Source of the DNA: Paraburkholderia ferrariae NBRC 106233
GTDB taxonomy: Bacteria > Pseudomonadota > Gammaproteobacteria > Burkholderiales > Burkholderiaceae
Length of the DNA stretch: 64,000 bases
Reading direction: 5' to 3'
Assembly (NCBI RefSeq): GCF_000685035.1
Contig: NZ_BAYB01000014.1
Span: forward strand, 124,001 to 188,000
A program made the translations under genes and the position numbers. Each line of letters opens with the position of its first letter. Position 1 is the stretch's first letter. The notes below the pieces were generated by a model. It did not search any database, was not told the origin of the DNA, and saw only the letters and a list, made by a program, of their open reading frames with translations. Positions 33,770 to 41,724 of the stretch are shown here, piece by piece.

Positions 33770-33970
33770 GACCGGCAGCCACCCTCGCATGGGGAGCCGG
33801 GCGCACGCGCCCGTCCCCTGCCTTTCACCTGCCCTTCGCTTATCTTTCCGCCCAGGCTTGAGCCCCATTTATTGGATTCAAGTCCGTGGTTTGCGCCGCC
33901 GTAAACGCCTGTGATGTCCCAGATAGTGATTGCAGGCTAATCCCGTTCCTTTCCCGCTACGACGCCCAAT

Positions 33971-35773
33971 ATGTTTTCCACCATTCGCGCGCGCATCGTC
34001 GCGCTCGCCGCTGTCATCGTCGTCGTTGCGCTAGGCGCCAATACCGCGCTCGACTATTTCGTCGCCAGTTCGTACGACACCCAATCGATCAACAACATGC
34101 TCACGGCGGTCGAAGACAGCCACGCCGCGGGCATCGACGACTGGGTCGCCTCGCACGCCCAGATGATCAACTCGCTGCAGGACACGGTGATCGATCCGGC
34201 CGACCCCGTTCCGGCGCTCAAGCAGATCGCGGCGGCAGGCGGTTTCACCAACGTCTATGTCGGCTACGCGGACAAGACCACCAAGTTCTCCGATCCGACC
34301 GGCATCCCGCCCGACTACGATCCCACCAGCCGTCCCTGGTACAAGCAGGCCGTAGCCGCCGGCAAGGGCGTGGTGACGCCGCCCTACGTCGACGCGGGCA
34401 CCGGCAAGCTGGTGGTGACGTTCGCGACGCCCGTGATTCGCGACGGCGCGGTGAAGGCCGTGGTGTCGGGCGACGTGTCGATGGACACCGTGCTCGCCAA
34501 CGTCCGCTCGATCCACCCCACGCCCGACAGCTTCGGCATGCTTCTGGACAGCAGCGGACAGATCGTCGCGCACCCGGACGCCAGGTTCACGCTCAAGCCC
34601 GTGTCGGACCTCGCGCCGGAGCTTGGCAGCGACCGTCTTGCCGCGCTCTTTGCCGCGACCGAGCCGCTCGACGTGGTGGCGGGCGGCAGCCGCAAGCTGA
34701 TGCGCGCCGAGCCCATCGCGGGCACGGACTGGCACGTGATCGTCGCGCTCGACCATGCCGACGCGATGGCCGACATGCGCGCGCTCCTTACCACCTCGCT
34801 GATCTCGCTCGTGGTGATCGCGGCGGTGGCGGCGCTCATCATGGCGGCGGCCACGGCCGTGTCGTTCAAGCGCCTGTCGAGCGTGCGCGACGCGATGGAC
34901 GCCATCAGCGCGGGCGAGGGCGATCTCACGCAGCGCCTGCCCGCCGACGGCAGCGACGAAGTCGCGCAGATCGCGCGCTCGTTCAACGGCTTCATGGACA
35001 AGCTGCGCGACGTGATGCGCCACATTCGCGCGGCGAGCGAGTCCGTGCGCACCGCGAGCGACGAGATTGCCGCGGGCAACGTCGATCTGTCGGGCCGCAC
35101 CGAATCGGCGGCGGCCAGCCTGCAGCAGACCGCGGCCTCGATGGAAGAGATTACGGCAACCGTGGCCCAGTCGGCCAACGCGGCGCAGCAGGCCGACGTG
35201 ACGGCGGCTTCGGCCTCGCAGGTCGCTTCGCGCGGCGGCGCGGTGATTAGCGACGTGGTGCGCACGATGGGCTCGATCGAAGAGGCTTCGGTGAAGATCG
35301 CGGACATCATCGGCGTGATCGACGGCATTGCCTTCCAGACCAACATTCTCGCGCTCAATGCCGCGGTGGAAGCGGCGCGCGCGGGCGAGCAGGGCCGCGG
35401 CTTCGCGGTGGTGGCGGGCGAAGTGCGCAGCCTCGCGCAGCGCAGCGCGCAGGCCGCCAAGGAGATCAAGGCGCTGATCGAATCGACCGTGGCGAGCGTC
35501 ACCTCGGGCTCGCAGCAGGTGCGCCGCGCGGGCGATACGATGGACGAGATCGTGCAGAACGTGGCGAACGTCACGACCATCATCTCGGAAGTGACGAACG
35601 CGGCCGGCGAGCAGACGCGCGGCATCCAGGAAGTGAACCGCGCCGTGAGCCAGCTCGACGAGATGGTTCAGCAGAACGCCGCGCTCGTCGAGGAATCGAC
35701 GGCGGCTGCTGCGGCGCTGCGCGGCCAGGCGACGACCCTCGCCGAGGCGGTGGGGCAGTTCAGGCTCGACTGA
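33971..35773 (+). CDS. Methyl-accepting chemotaxis protein (Cache sensor)
   Basis: A 600-residue chemoreceptor. Order: an N-terminal membrane helix (about 8-30), a periplasmic Cache domain (about 35-270) with the DYDPTSRPWYKQAV ligand-pocket motif, a second helix (about 275-300), a HAMP linker (AMDAISAGEGDLTQRLPADGSDE) and a long signalling coiled coil with the hairpin tip DGIAFQTNILALNAAVEAARAGEQGRGFAVVAGEVR that contacts CheA/CheW. No NWETF-type methyltransferase-tethering tail is present. dCache pockets of this form often sense amino acids or organic acids, but the ligand is unknown. It stands alone. Confidence 0.94.
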   Translation: MFSTIRARIVALAAVIVVVALGANTALDYFVASSYDTQSINNMLTAVEDSHAAGIDDWVASHAQMINSLQDTVIDPADPVPALKQIAAAGGFTNVYVGYADKTTKFSDPTGIPPDYDPTSRPWYKQAVAAGKGVVTPPYVDAGTGKLVVTFATPVIRDGAVKAVVSGDVSMDTVLANVRSIHPTPDSFGMLLDSSGQIVAHPDARFTLKPVSDLAPELGSDRLAALFAATEPLDVVAGGSRKLMRAEPIAGTDWHVIVALDHADAMADMRALLTTSLISLVVIAAVAALIMAAATAVSFKRLSSVRDAMDAISAGEGDLTQRLPADGSDEVAQIARSFNGFMDKLRDVMRHIRAASESVRTASDEIAAGNVDLSGRTESAAASLQQTAASMEEITATVAQSANAAQQADVTAASASQVASRGGAVISDVVRTMGSIEEASVKIADIIGVIDGIAFQTNILALNAAVEAARAGEQGRGFAVVAGEVRSLAQRSAQAAKEIKALIESTVASVTSGSQQVRRAGDTMDEIVQNVANVTTIISEVTNAAGEQTRGIQEVNRAVSQLDEMVQQNAALVEESTAAAAALRGQATTLAEAVGQFRLD

Positions 35774-35880
35774 GACAGGGCAGGAACGGGGCAAGGACGG
35801 CCCGCGCGCGGGCGCCCCGGTCCTCCGCGCGGACAGACGATCGCGGAAGACCGGGCGCCGCGGCAGCCCGTGCGACGGAA

Positions 35881-36366
35881 TCAGTCGCGGAAGTTGTTGA
35901 AGTCGAGCGGGGTGTCGGTCACGTCCTTGCGCAGCAGGGCGATCACGCTTTGCAGGTCGTCGCGCTTGGCGCCCGTCACGCGCACGGCGTCGCCCTGGAT
36001 GCTGGCCTGCACCTTGATCTTGCTGTCCTTCACGAGCTTGACGATCTTCTTGGCGAGATCGCCCGACACGCCCTTCTTCACCGTGATGACCTGCTTGACC
36101 TTGTCGCCGCCGATTTTCTCGATCTTGCCGTAGTCGAGAAAGCGCACGTCCACGTTGCGTTTGGCCATTTTGGCGATCAGCACGTCCTTCACCTGGCCGA
36201 GCTTGAAGTCGTCGTCGGCGAACGCGGTCAGTTCGCGTTCTTTTTGCTCGACGCGCGCATCCGAGCCCTTGAAGTCGAAGCGCGTCGAGATCTCCTTGTT
36301 GGATTGCTCGATGGCGTTTTTGACTTCGATCATATTGGCTTCGCTGACGACGTCAAACGATGGCAT
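35881..36366 (-). CDS. yajQ: YajQ family nucleotide-binding protein
   Basis: A 161-residue protein of the UPF0234/YajQ family with two RRM-like ferredoxin folds. The opening MPSFDVVSEANMIEVKNAIEQ and the SKIKVQASIQGDAVRVTGAKRDDLQ segment are characteristic. Family members bind cyclic di-GMP and act as effectors with transcription factors in Xanthomonas and relatives; other reports suggest RNA or nucleotide binding. I chose the ATG at 36366. It is divergent from murB. Confidence 0.94.
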   Translation of the reverse strand: MPSFDVVSEANMIEVKNAIEQSNKEISTRFDFKGSDARVEQKERELTAFADDDFKLGQVKDVLIAKMAKRNVDVRFLDYGKIEKIGGDKVKQVITVKKGVSGDLAKKIVKLVKDSKIKVQASIQGDAVRVTGAKRDDLQSVIALLRKDVTDTPLDFNNFRD

Positions 36367-36627
36367 TGCATTCTCCCAGTAGCGCGAGCGGCGCATCCAC
36401 GGGCCGCGCACTCGCTATAATCACGGACCGACGCCATTTTACCGGCGCCTCGCGCGTTTGCCCAAGGCCGTGCCGCCAGGGCGTGTACAGGCCCGGCAGG
36501 CGCATGGCGTGTGCCGTGCGCCCTGTGGCCGCCGGCGCGGGTGCGCTGGTACCGGTTTAATGCCGGTTTTGTACCGACCCTGTGCCGGTTACGTTTCCCG
36601 TCCCATCCGCTTTTTCCGTTGGCCCCG

Positions 36628-37686
36628 ATGTCCACTGCCCATCCCGCCGCTATCGATTCGTCCCCCGTGTGGTTTGCCGCCGGCTATCCCCTGCGCGCGC
36701 ACAACACGTTCGGCATCGAGGCGCGCGCGCGTCTGGCCTGCCGCATCGACGCCGAGGCGGCCCTGACCGAGGCGATGCGCGATCCGCGCGCGGCGGGGCT
36801 GACGACGTTCGTGCTGGGCGGCGGCAGCAACGTCGTGCTCACGCGCGATTTCGACGGCCTCGTGCTGCTCATGGCGCTGCGCGGGCGCCGCGTGGTGCGC
36901 GAAGACGCCGACGCCTGGTACGTCGAGGCGGCGGCGGGCGAGAACTGGCACGATTTCGTGGCCTGGACGCTCGAAGCCGGCATGCCCGGCCTCGAAAATC
37001 TCGCGCTGATTCCGGGCACGGTGGGCGCGGCGCCGATCCAGAACATCGGGGCGTATGGGCTCGAAATGGCCGAGCGCTGCGCGTCGGTGCGCGCGATCGA
37101 GGCGACCACGGGTGCCGTGGTCGAATTCGACGCGGCGCAGTGCGCATTCGGCTATCGCGACAGTTTTTTCAAGCGCGAAGGGCGCGCGCGCTATGTGATT
37201 ACCGCGGTGACGTTCCGTCTGCCCAAGGCGTGGCAGCCGAACGCCGGCTACGCCGATCTCGCGCGGGCGCTGGACGAGCGCGGCGGTGCGGGCGAACCCG
37301 ATGCGCGTGCCGTATTCGATGCGGTCGTGGCCGTGCGGCGTGCGAAGCTGCCCGATCCGCGCGTGCTCGGCAATGCGGGGAGCTTCTTCAAGAATCCGGT
37401 GATCGAGGCGCCGCAGTTCGATGCGCTGCGCGAGCGCGAACCGCAGATCGTGTCCTACCGCCAGGCGGACGGGCGCGTGAAGCTGGCGGCGGGCTGGCTT
37501 ATCGACCAGTGCGGCTGGAAGGGGCGCGTGCTGCGCGCGGCGGCCGTGCACGAGCGCCAGGCGCTGGTGCTCGTGAACCGCGGCGGCGCGACGGGCGCCG
37601 ACATTCTCGAACTCGCGCAGGCGATCCGGCACGATGTCGAGGCGCGCTTCGGCGTGGCGCTGGAGCAGGAGCCTGTGAGCCTCTAA
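36628..37686 (+). CDS. murB: UDP-N-acetylenolpyruvoylglucosamine reductase
   Basis: A 352-residue FAD enzyme reducing UDP-GlcNAc-enolpyruvate to UDP-MurNAc in peptidoglycan synthesis. The FAD domain shows VLGGGSNVVLTRDFDGLVL and PGTVGAAPIQNIGAYG; the type I catalytic YRDSFFK and the GNAGSFFKNP Ser are present, along with a terminal AAGWLIDQCGWKG. Start at 36628; the frame continues 39 codons upstream without family sequence. Confidence 0.97.
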   Translation: MSTAHPAAIDSSPVWFAAGYPLRAHNTFGIEARARLACRIDAEAALTEAMRDPRAAGLTTFVLGGGSNVVLTRDFDGLVLLMALRGRRVVREDADAWYVEAAAGENWHDFVAWTLEAGMPGLENLALIPGTVGAAPIQNIGAYGLEMAERCASVRAIEATTGAVVEFDAAQCAFGYRDSFFKREGRARYVITAVTFRLPKAWQPNAGYADLARALDERGGAGEPDARAVFDAVVAVRRAKLPDPRVLGNAGSFFKNPVIEAPQFDALREREPQIVSYRQADGRVKLAAGWLIDQCGWKGRVLRAAAVHERQALVLVNRGGATGADILELAQAIRHDVEARFGVALEQEPVSL

Positions 37687-37757
37687 GGCCCTTGCCAGGC
37701 GTTTGCCGCGAGGGTGCTTTTCGCGCGCCGCGTTCAGCGCGGCGCCATCGTACCCAG

Positions 37758-37799
37758 CTTCAAATCACCCGCTTCAAATCACGCGCTTCAAATCACTTT
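37758..37799. repeat. Three 14-bp direct repeats at the end of the EAL-like gene
   Basis: Three head-to-tail copies of CTTCAAATCAC followed by three variable bases start at 37758, 37772 and 37786. The last copy contains the stop codon of the minus-strand EAL-like gene. The sequence is much more AT-rich than its surroundings and lies between convergent murB and the EAL-like gene. Confidence 0.85.
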
Positions 37800-38615
37800 A
37801 TCCTGGGCCGCGAACACCGGCCCTTGCACGAACCGCACGTCGTACTGCTGCAACTGCTCGAACTGCGCCGCGTCCACCACGCGGTTGAAGATGAGCGGAA
37901 TGCGCAGCCGCGCGGCGTAGCTCACGAGCGGCTTCACCACCGAATCGCGCAGCGCCGCAGTGGCATCCATCTTCACGAAATCGAGCCGCGCCATGTCGGA
38001 CACCGAAAGGATCTGTCCGGCGTTGGGCAGATTGCCGGCCACCTTGAACCCATAACGCTGATAGCTCTTCGTGAGATAGCCGACGAACGTCCGGTGCGCC
38101 ACGGCCGCCGCCGGCAGTTCGATCACGATGCGCCCGGGATTCAGCCCGAACGAGACCAGCACGTTCGAAAAGTGCCGCCCGTGGTCGTACTTCACGCTTT
38201 TCAGCAGCCGCTCGTGCACGCGCAGGAAGAGGAGCCCGTGCTGCTGCGAGCCGAGAAAGTTGATCGTGTGCAGCGAGCGCACCATGCGGTCGAGCGCTAC
38301 CAGCTCGGGGTCGTCGAGCGAATCGACGAACGGGTCGAACGGCACGGCGTGGCCGTCCTGCTCGCGCAGCGTCACGGCCTGAAAACCCAGCTCGTCGCCA
38401 AAGCGCGATGCGCTCGAAAGATCCGCCGTAAGCGACTGCACGCCGCTGTGCACGGTGATGTCGTAGATCGGTTCGTAGGCCGAGAGCAACTCCACACCGC
38501 GCCGTTTCGCGACAGCCTGGTCGTGCCAGGCGCCCGTACCCAGCGCAAGGTGCTCGCCGAGAAACGGATAAGCGGCTGCACGGGCGACGAGCTCGGGAAT
38601 GGTCGGGGCGATCAT
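37788..38615 (-). CDS. Degenerate EAL-domain protein (likely non-catalytic)
   Basis: A 275-residue protein resembling the c-di-GMP phosphodiesterase EAL fold. YEPIYDITVHSGVQSLTADL stands where an active enzyme has YQPIVD...EAL, so the E-A-L metal-binding signature is missing. Later parts are still recognisable: VIELPAAAVAH (for IEITE), LDFVKMDATA (for DxxKID, retaining the first Asp) and QGPVFAAQ (for QGY). It probably binds nucleotide or a protein partner rather than hydrolysing c-di-GMP. No signal peptide, GGDEF or receiver domain. Start at 38615; the frame reaches 38819 with unlike sequence. Confidence 0.78.
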   Translation of the reverse strand: MIAPTIPELVARAAAYPFLGEHLALGTGAWHDQAVAKRRGVELLSAYEPIYDITVHSGVQSLTADLSSASRFGDELGFQAVTLREQDGHAVPFDPFVDSLDDPELVALDRMVRSLHTINFLGSQQHGLLFLRVHERLLKSVKYDHGRHFSNVLVSFGLNPGRIVIELPAAAVAHRTFVGYLTKSYQRYGFKVAGNLPNAGQILSVSDMARLDFVKMDATAALRDSVVKPLVSYAARLRIPLIFNRVVDAAQFEQLQQYDVRFVQGPVFAAQDKVI

Positions 38616-38727
38616 AGGCGGTGAGTGGCGGCGCTGGCCACGCTCGGACGCCGCGCCTTCGCACGGGCCGGGGGCCGCATGACTGGATGGTAGCAGTCGC
38701 CGTGCCGGGCGATTCGACTTCTTGCTT

Positions 38728-38737
38728 ATAACGTTAT
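38728..38737. promoter_or_regulatory. Candidate operator palindrome (ATAACGTTAT)
   Basis: A perfect 10-base palindrome, ATAACGTTAT, in a GC-rich neighbourhood between divergent genes. The form is that of a dimeric repressor half-site pair; the regulator is unknown. Confidence 0.4.
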
Positions 38738-38813
38738 CGGTTGCACGGGCGCCCGCGGGCCGCGTGTGCGGCGCCGGCTGCCCTGAAAGCTCGAAGCCAG
38801 GGTATACACCATA

Positions 38814-38847
38814 TTTCACTATTCATAATCCGTTTTACTATTCGTAA
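38814..38847 (+). promoter_or_regulatory. Paired direct repeats, candidate hmgA operator/promoter
   Basis: TTTCACTATTCATAA (38814-38828) and TTTTACTATTCGTAA (38833-38847) match at 13 of 15 positions, 19 bases start to start, about two helical turns. They lie 113-147 bases upstream of hmgA. Tandem sites like these would suit an activator or repressor binding one DNA face. Confidence 0.5.
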
Positions 38848-38960
38848 ATCGCGCGACGCGTGTCGTCGCACTTTTTTCGAACCCGGTCAGGATTCAGCGA
38901 GGATTCAACCGGACGAGGCCCGGCCGGCTTGCCGCCGTGCCGGAGCACCTGGAGACATCG

Positions 38961-40304
38961 ATGAACGCACCCCTGCGACACCCCGCCGAGGCCGTGGACG
39001 CCCAACGCGGCTACATGAGCGGTTTCGGCAACGAATTCGCCACCGAGGCGCTGCCCGGCGCCCTGCCCGAAGGCCGCAACTCGCCGCAGCGCGTGGCCTA
39101 CGGCCTGTACGCCGAGCAGATTTCGGGCACGGCCTTCACGGCCCCGCGCTCGCATAACCGCCGCGCGTGGCTCTACCGCATCCGCCCGGGCGCGGTGCAT
39201 CAGCCCTTCGTGCCGGTCACGGCGCGCGCGGGGCGCCTCGTGGCCGACTTCGGCGCCGTGCCGCCCACGCCGCCCAACCAGTTGCGCTGGGACCCGCTGC
39301 CCATGCCTGCCGAGCCCACCGACTTCATCGACGGCTGGGTGACGATGGCCGGCAACGGTTCGGCGGCGTCGATGAGCGGTTGCGCGATCCATCTGTACGC
39401 CGCGAACCGGCCGATGACGGACCGCTTCTTCTACAACTCGGACGGCGAGCTGCTGATCGTCCCGCAGCACGGGCGCCTTGCCATTGCGACCGAGATGGGC
39501 CGGCTCGAGGTCGAACCCTTCGAGATCGCGGTGATTCCGCGCGGCGTGCGCTTCACGGTCGATCTGCCCGACGGCGAGGCGCGCGGCTATATCTGCGAGA
39601 ACTTCGGCGCGCTCCTGCGCCTGCCGGACCTCGGCGTGATCGGCTCGAACGGCCTCGCGAATCCGCGCGACTTCCTCACGCCGCACGCGGCCTACGAAGA
39701 CCGCGAAGGGCAGTTCGAACTCGTCACGAAGCTCAACGGCGAACTGTGGCGCGCGGACATCGGCCATTCGCCGCTCGACGTGGTGGCGTGGCACGGCAAC
39801 TACGTGCCGTACAAGTACGATCTGCGCCGCTACAACACCATCGGCTCGATCAGCTACGACCACCCGGACCCGTCGATTTTCCTCGTGCTGCACGCCCCCA
39901 CCGACACCCCGGGCGTCGATTCGATCGACTTCGTGATCTTCCCGCCGCGCTGGCTCGCGGCCGAGAACACGTTCCGCCCGCCCTGGTATCACCGCAACGT
40001 CGCGAGCGAGTTCATGGGCCTCGTGCACGGCGTCTACGACGCCAAGGCCGAAGGCTTCGTGCCGGGCGGCGCGAGCCTGCACAACTGCATGTCGGGCCAC
40101 GGCCCCGATGCGGAAACCTTCGAGAAGGCGTCGAACGCCGACACCTCGAAGCCGCACAAGGTGGCCGACACCATGGCCTTCATGGTCGAAACCCGCACGC
40201 TGATCCGCCCGACGCGCTACGCGCTCGAAGCGGCCGGGCTGCAGGCCAACTACTACCAGTGCTGGCAAGGCCTCACGAAACATTTCAATCCGGAGAAGCA
40301 ATGA
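38961..40304 (+). CDS. hmgA: Homogentisate 1,2-dioxygenase
   Basis: A 447-residue Fe(II) enzyme opening the ring of homogentisate to maleylacetoacetate in tyrosine/phenylalanine catabolism. The N-terminal YMSGFGNEFATEALPGALPEGRNSPQ is the family hallmark; iron-ligand His/Glu segments appear in PPWYHRNVASEFMGL and SLHNCMSGHGPD. The ATG at 38961 has GGAG 6 bases upstream. Its TGA overlaps the fahA ATG (ATGA), so the two enzymes are coupled. No maleylacetoacetate isomerase gene is next to them. Confidence 0.98.
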   Translation: MNAPLRHPAEAVDAQRGYMSGFGNEFATEALPGALPEGRNSPQRVAYGLYAEQISGTAFTAPRSHNRRAWLYRIRPGAVHQPFVPVTARAGRLVADFGAVPPTPPNQLRWDPLPMPAEPTDFIDGWVTMAGNGSAASMSGCAIHLYAANRPMTDRFFYNSDGELLIVPQHGRLAIATEMGRLEVEPFEIAVIPRGVRFTVDLPDGEARGYICENFGALLRLPDLGVIGSNGLANPRDFLTPHAAYEDREGQFELVTKLNGELWRADIGHSPLDVVAWHGNYVPYKYDLRRYNTIGSISYDHPDPSIFLVLHAPTDTPGVDSIDFVIFPPRWLAAENTFRPPWYHRNVASEFMGLVHGVYDAKAEGFVPGGASLHNCMSGHGPDAETFEKASNADTSKPHKVADTMAFMVETRTLIRPTRYALEAAGLQANYYQCWQGLTKHFNPEKQ

Positions 40305-41626
40305 GCAGCACCATCCCGAGCGATCTTCAGGCGACGCTCGACCCGGCGCGCAAGAGCTGGATCGACAGCGCGAACGACCCGCAGTGCAATTTCCCGATCC
40401 AGAACCTGCCGTTCGGCGTGTTCAGTCAGGCTGGCGATGCAGGCCGCGCGGCGCCGCGCGTGGGCGTGGCGATCGGCGACCTGATCGCCGACCTCGCCGT
40501 GCTGCACGACGCGGGGCTGCTGCGCTTGCCGCAAGGCGCGCCGAAAGCGGTCTTCGCGCGCGGCGCGCTGAACGATTTCATCGCGCTCGGCCGCGACGCG
40601 TGGCGCAGCGTACGCATCCAGCTTTCGTCGCTGCTCGCGCGCGAGACCGCGACGCTGCGCGACGACACCGCGCTCAAGGCCCGCGCCTTCGTGCGCCAGG
40701 CCGACGCCACGCTGCATCTGCCCGTGGAGATTCCCGGCTATACCGACTTCTACTCGTCGAAAGAGCACGCGACCAACGTCGGCTCGATGTTTCGCGATCC
40801 GAAGAATGCGCTCCTGCCGAACTGGTCGGAAATGCCGATCGGCTATAACGGGCGCGCGTCGTCGGTGGTGGTGAGCGGCACGCCGGTGCGCCGCCCGCGC
40901 GGACAGTTGAAGCTGCCCGAGCAGGAGCGCCCGGTGTTCGGCGCTTGCCGCAAGCTCGATATCGAACTGGAAACGGGCTTTATCGTCGGGCGCGGCAACG
41001 CGCTGGGCGAGCCGGTGGCGTGCGAGGAGGCCGAAGACCACATCTTCGGCATGGTGCTGCTCAACGACTGGAGCGCGCGCGACATCCAGCAGTGGGAATA
41101 CGTGCCGCTCGGGCCGTTCAACGCGAAGACCTTCGCCACCTCGATCTCGCCGTGGGTCGTGACGCTCGACGCGCTGGCGCCGTTCCGCGTCGCGCAGCCA
41201 CAGCAGGACCCGCAGCCGCTCGACTACCTGCGCCACGCCGGCGACCACGCATTCGACATCGCGCTCGAAGTGCTGCTGCGCCCCGAAGGCGCCGCCGAGG
41301 CCACCTCCATCGCGCGCACGAATTTCCGCCACATGTACTGGACGATGGCGCAGCAGCTCGCGCATCACACCGTGGCGGGCTGCAACACGCGCGTGGGCGA
41401 CCTCATGGGCTCGGGCACGATCTCGGGCCCCACGCCCGACTCGTTCGGCAGCCTGCTCGAACTCACGTGGAACGCGAAGAATCCGCTCGAACTCTCGGGC
41501 GGCGGCACGCGCGGCTTCATCGAGGACGGCGACGAACTCACGCTCGCGGGCTGGTGCCAGGGCGAGGGCTATCGCGTGGGCTTCGGCACGTGCGTCGGCA
41601 AGATCCTGCCTGCGCTGAAGTCCTGA
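40301..41626 (+). CDS. fahA: Fumarylacetoacetase
   Basis: A 441-residue enzyme hydrolysing fumarylacetoacetate to fumarate and acetoacetate, the last step of tyrosine catabolism. The N-terminal SH3-like part contains NFPIQNLPFGVF; the catalytic domain shows YTDFYSSKEHATNVG, the metal-binding LDIELETGFIVG, LLNDWSARDIQ and TISGPTPDSFGS. Overlaps hmgA by four bases and is followed by a terminator. Confidence 0.98.
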   Translation: MSSTIPSDLQATLDPARKSWIDSANDPQCNFPIQNLPFGVFSQAGDAGRAAPRVGVAIGDLIADLAVLHDAGLLRLPQGAPKAVFARGALNDFIALGRDAWRSVRIQLSSLLARETATLRDDTALKARAFVRQADATLHLPVEIPGYTDFYSSKEHATNVGSMFRDPKNALLPNWSEMPIGYNGRASSVVVSGTPVRRPRGQLKLPEQERPVFGACRKLDIELETGFIVGRGNALGEPVACEEAEDHIFGMVLLNDWSARDIQQWEYVPLGPFNAKTFATSISPWVVTLDALAPFRVAQPQQDPQPLDYLRHAGDHAFDIALEVLLRPEGAAEATSIARTNFRHMYWTMAQQLAHHTVAGCNTRVGDLMGSGTISGPTPDSFGSLLELTWNAKNPLELSGGGTRGFIEDGDELTLAGWCQGEGYRVGFGTCVGKILPALKS

Positions 41627-41642
41627 TCGGAAGAGGGATGAG

Positions 41643-41684
41643 CGAAGGGCCGGTGCGCCGCGAGGCGTGCCGGCCCTTCGTTTT
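41643..41684. terminator. Terminator between fahA and an MFS gene
   Basis: An 11-bp stem (CGAAGGGCCGG at 41643-41653, CCGGCCCTTCG at 41670-41680) is followed by TTTT. It begins 17 bases after the fahA stop. Confidence 0.8.
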
Positions 41685-41724
41685 GGTGCGATTGACGACC
41701 CGCAAGCCGCGCGGCGCGTGCCGC

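Larger units (their letters stand above)
38616..38960. other. Divergent regulatory region upstream of hmgA
   Basis: This 345-base gap between the EAL-like gene and hmgA contains no gene. It turns AT-rich at 38800-38850, with a perfect palindrome at 38728-38737 and a pair of 15-bp direct repeats at 38814-38847. The hmgA ribosome site (GGAG, 38951-38954) stands at its end. Confidence 0.6.

Noticed and set aside
33890..33970. Possible sigma-28 promoter before the chemoreceptor (TAAACGCC ... CCAGATAG)
   Set aside because: The spacing is two bases short of the usual arrangement and the second box matches poorly.
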